The notes beneath the pieces are model-generated. The model worked only from the letters and a program-made list of their open reading frames with translations. It had not been told where the DNA came from and searched no databases. The position numbers were made by a program, and so were the translations under genes. Shown one piece after another: positions 1 to 10,037 of a stretch of 64,000 nucleotides of DNA (positions are counted from its first letter, which is position 1; the number at the start of each line of letters is the position of its first letter). Where the stretch lies: assembly GCA_017303395.1 (NCBI GenBank), contig JAFLBN010000003.1:186001-250000 (forward strand), read 5' to 3'. The stretch is from Chitinophagales bacterium. Its GTDB lineage: Bacteria; Bacteroidota; Bacteroidia; Chitinophagales; Chitinophagaceae.

Positions 1-1798
1 CAGTTCCTGATCCAATCGCTATACCTACATCGGCTTGGGCCAGGGCAGGAGCATCATTAACACCATCGCCGGTCATGGCAACAATTTCACCTCTATCCTG
101 AAATTCCTTAAGCTTTTCCTGTTTTTGATGCGGCAGTACATTTGCGAAGTATCCGTCCATATTCAATTGCTCTGCCACGGATTTGGCGATATTTTCATTA
201 TCTCCCGTAAGGAGAAATGACCGTATTCCCATTTCTTTCAAAGCGTGTATTGAATGCGCTGCACTTTCTCTTATCGCATCAGCAAGGGTAATGATACCCA
301 CGGTCTCATCATCAATTAATATAAAACTGACTGTTTCTGTTTTTTGATCAACTTTCTCAGGTATTTTCGGGATTGTTTTACCTAATTGTTTATAGTGATT
401 AGGTCCGCCTACAATAACGTGTTTCCCGTTTATTGTAGCAGAAACGCCTATCCCTTGCTGATACTCAAAGTTTTCGGATTTCCATAAAGATAGGTTTTGC
501 TCTTTGAGCTTTCTAAGCATGCCTTGGGCAAGGTAGTGTTCGGAATTCTGTTGTGCGGCAGCTGCATATTGAAGTATCTCGTCTACAGGGTATTTATCGG
601 ATAAGGAAATTATTTTTTGTACCTCATGCATCCCTTTGGTAAGTGTTCCGGTTTTATCAAAAATAATGGTAGTGAGGTTTCTTGATTGCTCAAAAGCCGT
701 TCTGTTTCTTATCAGCAGTCCACTAACGGCAGCTTTTGTAGTGGATATAGCTACTACTAGTGGAATAGCTACCCCTAATGCATGTGGACAGGCAGTAACC
801 ATAACAGTAACAAGTCGTTCCAGGGCAAAATAAAGGTCATTTTGGGTGTTGTACCAGTAAATAAAAGTGGTAACGCCTACGAGTATTGATATTATGGTAA
901 GCCATTTTGCTACCTTATCAGCCAGGTTTTGGGTGTTTGATTTAGCATTTTGGGCTGATTGGACCATGGTAATTACTTTGCTCAAATAGCTATCACTGCC
1001 CGTACCGGTTACTTTTACCTTTAGGGCACCATCGCCGTTAACCGCACCACCGATCAGCTTTGCATCTTTTCCCTTTTTAACCGGGGTACTTTCGCCAGTA
1101 AGCATGCTTTCATTTACATAGCTATTACCCTCTAAAACAATCCCATCAGCTGCTACCTTTTCACCGGGTTTTATTAAAATGATGTCGTTAGTTTTTAAAT
1201 CTTTCAATTCAATATCCTGTACTTCCCCCGCTCTTTCTACATGGACTTTTGAAGGGAGTAATGCTACTAAGCTTTCTAATGCCCTTGAAGCAGCCATTTG
1301 AGAACGCATTTCCAGCCAGTGCCCCAGCAGCATAATATCAATTAAAGTGGCTAACTCCCAAAAGAAATCCATACCCTGTAAACCGAAGACAACGCCTACA
1401 CTATATATATATGCCACAGAGATAGCTATTGCAACGAGCGTCATCATCCCGATAGCCTTGCCCTTTATTTCCCTTACCAAACCAATTAGAAAAGGCCAGC
1501 CCCCATAGAAATAAATGATACTACTTAGAGCGAGTAAAATATACCTATCACCATAGAACTTTAATTCAAATCCAATCCATTGCTGTATCATATGAGACAA
1601 CAACAAGACTGGGAGAGTAAGAGTAAGGCAAATCCAGAATCGCTTCAAAAAATCTTCGGTATGATGTCCTGCGTGTTTATCATACATATCGTGCCCCGTA
1701 TCATGCTTATGAACGCTCGCTGTACCGGTTCCCCTATGTTCAACGGGAGGCAAAGAAGTTCCTCTTCCAGGATGATTGTGATGATGTTCATGTTCCAT
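1..1798 (-). CDS. copB: CopB-type copper/silver P1B-ATPase, C-terminus cut by window edge
   Basis: Heavy-metal P-type ATPase that exports Cu or Ag ions across the inner membrane using ATP. The ATG at 1798 opens a His-rich N-terminus (MEHEHHHNHPGRG) instead of an HMA domain. The TGES actuator loop, the membrane ion motif CPH at about residue 337 and the phosphorylation motif DKTGT (Asp about 381) are present, and the frame reaches the hinge MTGDGVNDAPAL at the window start. CPH rather than CPC, plus the His-rich tail, is typical of the P1B-3 (CopB) group. It is the last visible gene of a long minus-strand run that also holds the Cus-type pump, 111 bp after the P2 ATPase. About 599 codons are visible, so only the last part of the P domain and the final helices are missing. 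Exact metal is inferred. Confidence 0.93.
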   Translation of the reverse strand, partial: MEHEHHHNHPGRGTSLPPVEHRGTGTASVHKHDTGHDMYDKHAGHHTEDFLKRFWICLTLTLPVLLLSHMIQQWIGFELKFYGDRYILLALSSIIYFYGGWPFLIGLVREIKGKAIGMMTLVAIAISVAYIYSVGVVFGLQGMDFFWELATLIDIMLLGHWLEMRSQMAASRALESLVALLPSKVHVERAGEVQDIELKDLKTNDIILIKPGEKVAADGIVLEGNSYVNESMLTGESTPVKKGKDAKLIGGAVNGDGALKVKVTGTGSDSYLSKVITMVQSAQNAKSNTQNLADKVAKWLTIISILVGVTTFIYWYNTQNDLYFALERLVTVMVTACPHALGVAIPLVVAISTTKAAVSGLLIRNRTAFEQSRNLTTIIFDKTGTLTKGMHEVQKIISLSDKYPVDEILQYAAAAQQNSEHYLAQGMLRKLKEQNLSLWKSENFEYQQGIGVSATINGKHVIVGGPNHYKQLGKTIPKIPEKVDQKTETVSFILIDDETVGIITLADAIRESAAHSIHALKEMGIRSFLLTGDNENIAKSVAEQLNMDGYFANVLPHQKQEKLKEFQDRGEIVAMTGDGVNDAPALAQADVGIAIGSGT

Positions 1799-1909
1799 AA
1801 ACCAATAATTTATTAAAATGACATGGGCAATAAGATACAAGCTATTGTTCTTGTTCTTCTGGATGACCGTTTATATATGGCATTTAATAACAGTTGCCAG
1901 CCTGTTTCT

Positions 1910-4603
1910 CTATATGGTTAACTTAAGCTTTTTACTCCATTGAATCAATAATAAAGAACATAATGACGAAATCAATACAATACTCCAGTCCCTCCAGCCA
2001 TAAATAGACACTTCAAGTACCTTTCTCAACGGTAGTATCCAATAAGAGAGCAGAGTGATAACAATGCAACTTATAACTGCATACCATACATATTTGTTTC
2101 TGAAAACTTCTGTTTTATGAAATCTAATGCCTTTTTCAAAGGACATATTAAAAACATGGAATATTTGCGAAAAGATCAAAGAATAAAATAGAATATTATT
2201 ACAGAGCTCTGCATTCCATTTTTCCTCTTTATGTAGCAATTCGTGACTGGCAAACACAGCTCCTATCGTTGTTATCGCAATAATGGCGGAATATGTAAAA
2301 ATGGCATACCACCTTTTTTTGTCAATGACAGGGGTATCTGAAGCATAAGGCTGACGTTGCATGATGTGAGGTGCGGGTTCCGTTACGCCTAAGGCTAAAG
2401 CCGGTAAAACATCCGTCACCAGATTGATAAACAATATCTGTAGCGGTAATAGCTGAAAATGTAAATTCAGTATAGAAGCTGTGGCGATGATCAGTAGTTC
2501 ACTTAGATTACAGGACAACAGAAAGATCACAAATTTGCGGATATTATCAAAGATCACACGACCTTGCTTCACGGCTAGGACTATTGATGAAAATGCGTCA
2601 TCTTTCAGAACCATGTCCGCTACTTCCTGGGCCACCTGTGTACCGCGTTGTCCCATTGCTATGCCGATATCTGCTTTTTTAAGTGCCGGGGCATCATTAA
2701 CGCCATCTCCTGTCATGCCTACAACCATTTTCTTTTCCTGATATAAAGTGACCAGGTCTAGTTTTTGTTCCGGGGACACCCTGGCAAAGACAGCAGCCTG
2801 GAGCCATTGTTCTTTGTCATTTTCAGAGAGTTCCTTATACGGCTTCATGTCCTTACCATGGATCACTTTGTCCCCCAGTTCTGCTAACCCGAGTTGCAGG
2901 GCAATATTTTGCGCTGTAGCAGGGTGATCACCCGTAATCATTACCACTTTTATTCCTGCCGATTTACATTCTGAAATGGCTGCCGGAACCTCCTGTCTGG
3001 GAGGGTCTATAAAACCAATAAGCCCTGCTAAAACAAGATCATTTAAAAAATCTTTCTCCTTAACACTTGTGTTCCTATAAGCAAATGCCAGCATACGAAG
3101 CCCTGATTGTGCTTGTATTTCTGCAAGATTCACCCAATGTTGTTTTTTATCTTCTGTAAGCGGTGTTTCCTGTCCATTTTCTAAAACCCCGGTACAATGA
3201 GCAAATAATTCTTCAGCAGCTCCCTTTGCAGCAATATAATAGCTGCCATTGACTTGCGTGTGAAACGTAGCCATTAGTTTTGTTTCGGAAGAAAAAGGCA
3301 TTTCATCTATCTTAAGGTATTGCTGAGCATAGTTTTCCCTTCGTTTAGCGGATGCGTAAACCATTTTTAACAGCCCAATTTCCAATGGATCACCCGTTTC
3401 TTTTTCCAGCCCATTCTCATTTTGATAGGATGCGGTGTTGCATAAGGCTGATATACGATATAGGTGATCGTAAGCAGCATCCATTGGAACCTGCTCATCA
3501 TCTATCCATTTAGTTGTTCCTGACAGGACGTCTATTGCAATTCTTGAAGCTTTGTCAGAAAGCTGGATATAGCTTGCTTCAATTTTGTTAACCGTGAGTG
3601 TACCTGTCTTGTCTGTGCAAATAACATTTGTTCCCCCAAGCGTTTCCACGGAGGAAAGCTTTTTGACGATTACGTTGTATTTTGCCATCCTCAACATTCC
3701 AAAAGCCAATGCGAGTGTAGAAACTATAGGCAGGCCTTCCGGTATGGCAGCAACGGCAAGAGCAATAGATGTTTCCAGCATAGCAACAAACTTTTGCCCG
3801 TTTAACAGACCTGCGACGAAAATGAGGATGATCAAAGCAACGGTGATCCAGATCAGTTTCTTGCTAAAAACCTCGATTTTCTTTTCTAAAGGCGTGGCAG
3901 CCTGATTAGCACCCTGCACAAGGCGGGCAACAGAGCCAAGCTCAGTATTCATGCCCGTATGTACTACAATTGAACGGCAATTGCCCTTTGCCACAAACGT
4001 GCCTTTAAAAACCATATTGTGTCGCTCGGCCAGGAGCGTATTATTTGCAATTGTTGTTGGGCTTTTTTCAACCGGCAATGATTCCCCGGTAAGTGCGGAT
4101 TCATCTGTTTGTAATTGTGATGCCTGAATGATCCTGGCATCGGCAGTTACCATATCTCCGCCTTCTACGAACATGATATCACCCGGAACCAGATCTTCTG
4201 AAGGAATTTCAACCATCACTCCATCCCGAATGACCTTAGCAGGAACCGATGTCAGTTTTTTTAAGGCTTCCATGGAGCGTTCTGCCTGAAATTCCATGAT
4301 GAAGCCAATAATTGCATTTATTACAATTACTGCTATAATTGCAATACCATCCAGCCATTCATCAAAGAAAAACGACATCCCCGCCGCTATAGCAAGCAAT
4401 AAAACGAATGGGCTTACAAACTGTGATAAAAGAATAGCAAAAAGGCTTGTTTTCTTCTTTGATTCAATTTTATTCAGCCCATATTGTTGCTGTCTTAGTT
4501 CTACAGAAGTAGCTGCAAGCCCTTTTTCAATATCTGTTTGAAGATATTCGACAATAGCCTGTTCAGGAATGGACCAGGCTTCTTTTAAACTATTCGGCTC
4601 CAT
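1910..4603 (-). CDS. P2-type cation-transporting ATPase (Ca2+-ATPase-like)
   Basis: Full-length 897-residue P-type ATPase of the SERCA/PMCA/PacL class, predicted to pump a divalent cation out of the cytoplasm. In order: N-terminal cation-ATPase domain, first TM pair around residues 55-105, actuator TGES at 172-175, the TM4 ion motif PEGLP at 288-292, phosphorylation Asp331 in DKTGTLT, hinge GMTGDGVNDAPAL near residue 640, and a C-terminal block of about six TM helices. The PEGLP motif separates it from the heavy-metal P1B class of its neighbour. It lies 27 bp after a DUF5676-like gene in the metal-resistance gene run. P2 pumps of this kind transport Ca2+ or Mn2+; the substrate here is not visible from sequence. 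Confidence 0.93.
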   Translation of the reverse strand: MEPNSLKEAWSIPEQAIVEYLQTDIEKGLAATSVELRQQQYGLNKIESKKKTSLFAILLSQFVSPFVLLLAIAAGMSFFFDEWLDGIAIIAVIVINAIIGFIMEFQAERSMEALKKLTSVPAKVIRDGVMVEIPSEDLVPGDIMFVEGGDMVTADARIIQASQLQTDESALTGESLPVEKSPTTIANNTLLAERHNMVFKGTFVAKGNCRSIVVHTGMNTELGSVARLVQGANQAATPLEKKIEVFSKKLIWITVALIILIFVAGLLNGQKFVAMLETSIALAVAAIPEGLPIVSTLALAFGMLRMAKYNVIVKKLSSVETLGGTNVICTDKTGTLTVNKIEASYIQLSDKASRIAIDVLSGTTKWIDDEQVPMDAAYDHLYRISALCNTASYQNENGLEKETGDPLEIGLLKMVYASAKRRENYAQQYLKIDEMPFSSETKLMATFHTQVNGSYYIAAKGAAEELFAHCTGVLENGQETPLTEDKKQHWVNLAEIQAQSGLRMLAFAYRNTSVKEKDFLNDLVLAGLIGFIDPPRQEVPAAISECKSAGIKVVMITGDHPATAQNIALQLGLAELGDKVIHGKDMKPYKELSENDKEQWLQAAVFARVSPEQKLDLVTLYQEKKMVVGMTGDGVNDAPALKKADIGIAMGQRGTQVAQEVADMVLKDDAFSSIVLAVKQGRVIFDNIRKFVIFLLSCNLSELLIIATASILNLHFQLLPLQILFINLVTDVLPALALGVTEPAPHIMQRQPYASDTPVIDKKRWYAIFTYSAIIAITTIGAVFASHELLHKEEKWNAELCNNILFYSLIFSQIFHVFNMSFEKGIRFHKTEVFRNKYVWYAVISCIVITLLSYWILPLRKVLEVSIYGWRDWSIVLISSLCSLLLIQWSKKLKLTI

Positions 4604-4630
4604 AAATATTTTTTATCATGTCAACAAATT

Positions 4631-4909
4631 TCATTGTTTTGCCGGGGCTACGGTATTGTAAATTGCAGCAACACTTGCTCCTGCAAGCCAGGCAAAAATA
4701 AAAGTTTGTATCATCCCGCATATTATTTCACCCGCACAAAGATGTGTATGCATCAGATTGCCTGCCTGAAAGCCGTGAAAAAAATGATTGAAAAAACTGA
4801 GTGCTATTTGGGGACTGGTCATTTGCATGACGATAATACAGGCACTGTATATCAGTAATGCCGTCAGCCCAAATGCTAAGCCAAGTGCTTTAATGTGAAT
4901 GCGATTCAT
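4631..4909 (-). CDS. DUF5676-like small membrane protein
   Basis: 92-residue protein with two or three hydrophobic helices and the central stretch SFFNHFFHGFQAGNL, typical of the DUF5676 family. These proteins recur beside heavy-metal transporters in Bacteroidota and Proteobacteria, but no biochemical role is established. Its start overlaps the end of the upstream His-rich gene by 20 bp, which suggests translational coupling, and it precedes the P2 ATPase by 27 bp. A role in metal handling is inferred from context only. Confidence 0.75.
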   Translation of the reverse strand: MNRIHIKALGLAFGLTALLIYSACIIVMQMTSPQIALSFFNHFFHGFQAGNLMHTHLCAGEIICGMIQTFIFAWLAGASVAAIYNTVAPAKQ

Positions 4910-5093
4910 TGTTATCTTTTTTAGGATGATTATGATGATGCATGGGCATAAGTAAATGGCAGGCTAACATGGAAATAAAAAAAATGGCTGTTGACCACTG
5001 TCCCCTGATCCCTAATAAGGGAGCAATAATAATAAAGATCAATGGTAACAGGCAGCCGGCCATTATCATTAAAATATGTTTCCAGTTATGCAT
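4890..5093 (-). CDS. Small membrane protein with His-rich tail (DUF2933-like)
   Basis: 67 residues: two hydrophobic helices (residues about 7-27 and 34-50) followed by a hydrophilic tail containing HHHNH and HSH. The layout resembles DUF2933-type small proteins of copper-resistance loci. The tail could bind metal at the membrane face (inference). The gene overlaps the following DUF5676-like gene by 20 bp, and the upstream MgtC-family gene ends 19 bp before it. Confidence 0.65.
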   Translation of the reverse strand: MHNWKHILMIMAGCLLPLIFIIIAPLLGIRGQWSTAIFFISMLACHLLMPMHHHNHPKKDNNESHSH

Positions 5094-5111
5094 ACAAATA
5101 GTGTTTATTAC

Positions 5112-6404
5112 TTAATTAATGTTGTTTAAAAAGTACCCTTTTGAAAATATATATAGTGCTCCTGTAATAATCATAGTTCCCAACCCATACAGTATCCACT
5201 TACGTTCTTCCCGCGTTCCCTTTGTAGTAGCAATGAGCATTTTTACAATGGTATTACTCAACATGGCAATGACAATCACAATAACCGCTAATTGAAGGCT
5301 GCCACCACGTTTAGCAAAATTTGCCATATTAATAGAAATAGCGTCCACATCAGTAATACCAGATAGCATACCTGACAAATAAAGACCATTGTTACCCCAG
5401 AACTTATTGGCATAAAAAATCATTAAGCCAATGGCGGCAAATAATAATCCGAAAAAAAGTGCATTTTTAATGTCCACAGGATTTCCCAGTTGAATAGCCG
5501 GTGCACTTACAGAAACTTTGTTTTTGCGATAAATAATATACACCCAGACCACACCGGAAAAGGACATCAGCAAACAGGGTAAGACAAGTATTGAAAAAAT
5601 TGCGGGATTAAACAGATAAGTAAGAAGCAGTACTCTTAGGAACATCACGGAGCAAGCGAGGATAATCCCTCCGGCATAAGTGGCAGAGAGCGTGCTGTTT
5701 TCTTTACTCTTAGTACTGAATATCCAGGTTACGGCAGTACTCGAAAATGTTCCGCCTATTAATCCCGTTAATAAAATCCCCCGATTGACACTTCCGAATT
5801 TAATCAACAAATAGCCAATGAAACTGAGTAGGGATGTAAGCACTACTACAAATCCAATAGAACGGGGATTGATAATTCCGTTAGGCCCATAGCCGGTATC
5901 CGGCAAAAATGGTAGGATGAGCAAAGACAGCACAATAAATTTTATAAATGCGTAAAGTTCATCTTGGGTAATCCGGGTAATCAATGATTTGAACTGCTGC
6001 TTGAGGGATAAAATGCTGACGGTTATTACTGATGTTGCCAATGCTTCTTTAATAAAATGCAAAGCAGAAAGGACACCAAGTGCAAAAGTGATTAGTAAAG
6101 ATATCTCCGTTAAGATGCCGAGATTGGCGTTATCCTTTTGTGATTTGATAAAATGAAAAACCGTAATGAAAATACAAAAACCGGGAAGGGCGATAGCCAG
6201 GGTAATTGGCAAAAACTGCTTTGCTAGCACAGTAATAGTATACCCCAGAATACTGGTGAGCGAAAATGTCCTCAGCCCTGCAAAATGTTCATTACCCATA
6301 GCTGCATCAAATTCCCGTTCCAGGCCAATGATAAAACCAATAGCAGTGGCAATTAACAAACCCATTAAATAGGGTCCCAATAGATTGTTTACAAATTCAT
6401 GCAT
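5112..6404 (-). CDS. MgtC/SapB-DUF4010 family membrane protein
   Basis: 430-residue polytopic membrane protein. The first about 150 residues match the MgtC/SapB fold (LIATAIGFIIGLEREFD near the N-terminus, then a GLRTFSLTSILG segment), and the remainder is a DUF4010-type domain with seven or eight helices. MgtC-family proteins are linked to Mg2+ homeostasis and regulation of membrane enzymes; the fused DUF4010 form is uncharacterised. It sits between the CusB adaptors and small membrane proteins in one co-oriented run with gaps under 20 bp, so co-expression with the metal pump is likely. Confidence 0.85.
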   Translation of the reverse strand: MHEFVNNLLGPYLMGLLIATAIGFIIGLEREFDAAMGNEHFAGLRTFSLTSILGYTITVLAKQFLPITLAIALPGFCIFITVFHFIKSQKDNANLGILTEISLLITFALGVLSALHFIKEALATSVITVSILSLKQQFKSLITRITQDELYAFIKFIVLSLLILPFLPDTGYGPNGIINPRSIGFVVVLTSLLSFIGYLLIKFGSVNRGILLTGLIGGTFSSTAVTWIFSTKSKENSTLSATYAGGIILACSVMFLRVLLLTYLFNPAIFSILVLPCLLMSFSGVVWVYIIYRKNKVSVSAPAIQLGNPVDIKNALFFGLLFAAIGLMIFYANKFWGNNGLYLSGMLSGITDVDAISINMANFAKRGGSLQLAVIVIVIAMLSNTIVKMLIATTKGTREERKWILYGLGTMIITGALYIFSKGYFLNNIN

Positions 6405-6420
6405 TGGCGTTGTTAATTTT

Positions 6421-7542
6421 TTACATTTTCATTCCACCCATATCACCCATACCTGCACCTTTTTTAAGGATCAGGGCACTGTTTAGTAAAAAAGCCCCGT
6501 TCGTTACGACAATTTCACCTTCCTGTAAACCACTCAATATCTCTACTTCTTTCTTGTTTTGAACACCTATCTTGACGCTTCTGGGCTCATACATATTGTC
6601 CATCGTTTTAACCCATACAGTTACCATCTCACCCACCAGGATCGAAGTTTTGGGGATCACAAGTGTCTGCCGTTCATTCCTTTTAACATGAACATAGCCC
6701 ATCATTCCGGGTTTAATCCGATCTTTTCGATTGTCTATGAGAAACCTTATCAGGCTTATTTTCTGGTCGGTTTCCAATGCCGGGTTTTCAAACACAGGTT
6801 TTGCACCCAACAATTCTCCGGGATAAGCATCAAACTCAATTTGCACTCGTGGTTTCTCTTTCAGCCATTGTAATTCGTTTGTGTAAACCTGAGCCTCCAC
6901 CCAAAGCTCGGAAAGGTCTGCAATGCGGTATAGCGCTGTACCTGCTTCTACGTATTGCCCTTCGCTTACGGACAGCTCCACGAGCGTGCCTGAAACAGGG
7001 CTATAGAAATCTACAAGTGGTGCAATTTTTTTTGTTTTTTCAATTGTTGCAATCTGTTCCGGGGACAAGCCCCACAATAATAGTTTCTTCCTGGCTCCGG
7101 CGATCAATTCATCAATCACCTGTTTTATGCTACTAAACTTTTCCTGCTGCTCCAGCGCACCAACCAGCTCCTTTTCATCTGACAATAATTCCTCGCTGTA
7201 AATAGCATAAAGCGGTTGCCCTTTAGTGACGTACTGTTGTGGCGTTTTGACATATAGTTTTTCAAGCCTACCCCGAAATCTTGCAGTTACTACAGTTATT
7301 TTTTGTTCATCGAATGCGGCTGTGCCTACAATCGATGAAAATTCGGAAATTTCCTTTCTTTTTACTGTGTCCGTTTTAATGCCCGCGTATAATTCCTCTC
7401 GTCCAGTAAACGTAATCATATCCATGGACACCTGTTTACGGTGTGCCTGGTGCATGTCTTTGTTTTCATTGCATGAAACTACAATGAGCCACGACAACAA
7501 AAGGAACCATGAAAAATATACTCCCTTCTTCATTTTATACAT
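6421..7542 (-). CDS. cusB: RND efflux periplasmic adaptor, CusB-like (second copy)
   Basis: 373-residue membrane-fusion protein that would bridge the CusA pump and the outer-membrane channel. It begins with a lipoprotein signal (IVVSC, Cys24), then a barrel-sandwich/lipoyl half (GRLEKLYVKTPQQYVTKG), an alpha-helical hairpin (residues about 125-170), the second lipoyl half (YSPVSGTLVELSVSEGQYV) and beta-barrel domains. The C-terminus is Met-rich (GAGMGDMGGMKM), fitting a Cu(I)/Ag(I) ligand. It starts directly after the stop codon of the other adaptor; an alternative in-frame ATG lies at 7533. Two different adaptors beside one pump is common in Bacteroidota Cus systems. Confidence 0.9.
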   Translation of the reverse strand: MYKMKKGVYFSWFLLLSWLIVVSCNENKDMHQAHRKQVSMDMITFTGREELYAGIKTDTVKRKEISEFSSIVGTAAFDEQKITVVTARFRGRLEKLYVKTPQQYVTKGQPLYAIYSEELLSDEKELVGALEQQEKFSSIKQVIDELIAGARKKLLLWGLSPEQIATIEKTKKIAPLVDFYSPVSGTLVELSVSEGQYVEAGTALYRIADLSELWVEAQVYTNELQWLKEKPRVQIEFDAYPGELLGAKPVFENPALETDQKISLIRFLIDNRKDRIKPGMMGYVHVKRNERQTLVIPKTSILVGEMVTVWVKTMDNMYEPRSVKIGVQNKKEVEILSGLQEGEIVVTNGAFLLNSALILKKGAGMGDMGGMKM

Positions 7543-8748
7543 TTAATATTTAATAATCGTTTCACTATCCGCCATGTAACCTGCATCTTTCGCTATGCTA
7601 TCCTGTGTAGATAAGCCTTCCAATATTGCAACTGAATTTGCATCTCGATAACCAGTTTTCACTTCCCTTGCTTCAAAAATGCCGCTACCGTCCTTAGTTG
7701 TTCCTTTCTTTATCCAAACAATAGCTACTCTTCCCACATAATATACACTGCTTGCAGGGACCATTAAAGCATCGGATTGCACATAAGCTGTACCTGTTAT
7801 TAGCGAATTTTGCTTTAGCAGTCCTTTGTTTTCCAGGTAAACACGGGCTTGCGTAAATTTTTGATTTTCTCCATAAACCTGTTCTATCAGCTGAACCTTG
7901 GTAGCAATCGTATCAGTTTGTAATTCACTTTTAATTTTCACAGGCATTCCTTTATGCAGGTATTTTTCATTCTCTTTACCGAATGCAATCAATCCCCATA
8001 CCTGTCGAAAGTCGTTGACCCAAAATAAAGTCTGATTCTTAGACACATACATACCTTCCCGGATACTGTTATCTGCTAATGAGCTGCCCTGCAATACAGT
8101 TCCAGACCGATCATTCCCTCCCATTCCTTGTCCCATAGTGGATGGAGAAGCTTTCCCCATATTACCGGCAGTTTCGGAAGGATTAAACAAGACGTAGCCA
8201 GTGTATGGACTATATAATGGGATTGTTTGTGCCACCACACCCGTGCGGGATATCTGGTTGATCTGCACATCGCTTAAGCCTAAGAGCGACAGTTTTTCAT
8301 GTGCTTTTTGTTTCAGTTCCGCATCTGCATTGGTTCTGTTGAGATAGTTGTATTCCTCCAGGTAAGTATTGAGTTCCGGACTATAGATATCCAGTATTTT
8401 ATCGCCTTTTTTTACGTACTGAAAATTGTATTTCACATACAATCTTTCTATACGGCCTCCGACTCTTACGGCAAGCTTTCTATTTCTTTGCACATCAAAG
8501 CTGATGTACCCGCTTCCTGAAATAGGTAGTTTGACCTGAGCTAAAGTTGGGGTCACCGTTTTTTGTTTTGCGATTACAGTCTGGTTAGCGGGTAGCGTAT
8601 TCCACTTTACTTCTTTATTAAACCTGTCGCTGTTAACAGGTGCTTGTTCCTGGCGCCCGGATTGACAGCTTATCATAGAAAAGGATAGAAGCAGCATTAA
8701 GTATTTAATACTACTGTCCATATCACTATTATATCTATTTTGTGCCAT
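7543..8748 (-). CDS. cusB: RND efflux periplasmic adaptor, CusB-like (first copy)
   Basis: 401-residue membrane-fusion lipoprotein (SMISC, Cys28). The lipoyl half GGRIERLYVKYNFQYVKKGD, a helical hairpin, the second lipoyl half (YSPYTGYVLF) and beta-barrel segments follow in the order expected for CusB. A Gly/Met-rich insertion (MGKASPSTMGQGMGG, residues about 195-210) sits inside the barrel region and could bind soft metals. The start overlaps the stop of the TolC-like gene by one base; an alternative ATG is at 8721. It is paralogous to, but clearly diverged from, the next adaptor gene. Confidence 0.9.
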   Translation of the reverse strand: MAQNRYNSDMDSSIKYLMLLLSFSMISCQSGRQEQAPVNSDRFNKEVKWNTLPANQTVIAKQKTVTPTLAQVKLPISGSGYISFDVQRNRKLAVRVGGRIERLYVKYNFQYVKKGDKILDIYSPELNTYLEEYNYLNRTNADAELKQKAHEKLSLLGLSDVQINQISRTGVVAQTIPLYSPYTGYVLFNPSETAGNMGKASPSTMGQGMGGNDRSGTVLQGSSLADNSIREGMYVSKNQTLFWVNDFRQVWGLIAFGKENEKYLHKGMPVKIKSELQTDTIATKVQLIEQVYGENQKFTQARVYLENKGLLKQNSLITGTAYVQSDALMVPASSVYYVGRVAIVWIKKGTTKDGSGIFEAREVKTGYRDANSVAILEGLSTQDSIAKDAGYMADSETIIKY

Positions 8749-10037
8749 TATCTTAATTCCCTTTGATATTCATAGTCAGATTGTATGAGAAATACCTGTC
8801 CCAGTTTATCAACCCGTTCCAGTTCTTTCATCAGTAACATATTCCACGCATCCAGTAATACAAAAAAGTTCCCGGTATTTTGCCTGTAGGCAAGCAGGTT
8901 TGTTTCCAGATTCTTTTTATAGGATGGCAGTACATTTTTATCATAGTTATCCAACTGCTTCTTTTCATAATGGAGCATTGTGATCTTTTCCCGAAGCATT
9001 TGGCCGGCCATCAGTTGCATCGTTTCCTTTTCCCGCTGCATAGCCTCAATCTCAAAACCCATTGATCGTACTTCTGATTTATACATTTTTGAAGACCATG
9101 GGGCAATAGGTATAGTAACCATACCCATCAAGGAAAAACGGTTGGGCATAGCGAACATTTGTCCATGGCTATACTGAACCCCGAATTCAGGCTTAGCCGC
9201 CGTTGCCGCATATTTCCTGTTTAGCTCCATTGAGCGTATTTGATTTTGGACGGACAAAATATCACTTCGTTTAAAAACAGAACTATCGAATCGCAGGCTC
9301 GTATCCCTGATAATAAAATAATCCGTATCATAATTCTTAACTACAAGGAATGTATCAATTGTAAAAGGCGTATTTACTTCCCGGTTAAGCAGGGTATTGA
9401 TGCCGATGCTGCCCTCTGCAATCTGTGAAAGCAACATATATTCCATGTTATTTAATTCGCTCAGCGCAGCTTCAGCTTTAAAAATAGTTCCCAGGTCAGC
9501 TTGGTTATAGGTATATTTCTCTTTAGCATTTTTAATAAGCAGGTTGAGCAACTCTTTATATTCTCTAAGCAGTTTCAGCTTTGTTTCTCCTGTATACCGT
9601 CGATAATAATAAACCCTGGCTGTATAATAGAGGAAGTTCTTTTGCCAGTTCAGGTTGTTTTGTTGAACGGTACTTAATGATGAAAGATAATTTTTGTGTG
9701 CATTAAGCCTTGCCGGGTTTGGGATCATCTGCTGTACTGAAAACATAAAGCCGGCCTGGTTTTCAACTGTCTGGTCTTTAACCATGGAAATCCTATAGGG
9801 GAACTGGTCAAATGCTGCGCCTACCGTAGGTGGCATCCAGGCTTTGGCGCCTGCAACCATAGCACGAAGTGATTGTATCCTTGCCTCATAATATTTTAGT
9901 TGAGGATAATTGTTATCTATCTGTACATATATTGTACTCAGGTTTAAATGAGCAGTATCTTGCGCAACAAGTGTATCAACTGTCGTGATAAAAATTATCG
10001 CTATAAGAATTAATATCTTTTTCATTTCTTTATTCAT
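8748..10037 (-). CDS. TolC/CusC-family outer membrane efflux channel
   Basis: About 429-residue outer-membrane factor for the CusA-type pump. A signal peptide (MKKILILIAIIFITTV...VAQ) precedes two TolC-like repeats rich in long amphipathic helices, for example YYTARVYYYRRYTGETKLK and LRSMVAGAKAWMPP-type segments. The ATG at 10037 overlaps the stop of the CusA C-terminal frame by 8 bp; a TTG at 10040 and an ATG at 10025 are alternatives. It completes a tripartite system with the adaptors that follow it. Confidence 0.88.
   Translation of the reverse strand: MNKEMKKILILIAIIFITTVDTLVAQDTAHLNLSTIYVQIDNNYPQLKYYEARIQSLRAMVAGAKAWMPPTVGAAFDQFPYRISMVKDQTVENQAGFMFSVQQMIPNPARLNAHKNYLSSLSTVQQNNLNWQKNFLYYTARVYYYRRYTGETKLKLLREYKELLNLLIKNAKEKYTYNQADLGTIFKAEAALSELNNMEYMLLSQIAEGSIGINTLLNREVNTPFTIDTFLVVKNYDTDYFIIRDTSLRFDSSVFKRSDILSVQNQIRSMELNRKYAATAAKPEFGVQYSHGQMFAMPNRFSLMGMVTIPIAPWSSKMYKSEVRSMGFEIEAMQREKETMQLMAGQMLREKITMLHYEKKQLDNYDKNVLPSYKKNLETNLLAYRQNTGNFFVLLDAWNMLLMKELERVDKLGQVFLIQSDYEYQRELR

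Noticed and set aside
6777-7136. 119-codon plus-strand ORF
   Set aside because: Antisense to the CusB-like adaptor with no independent support.
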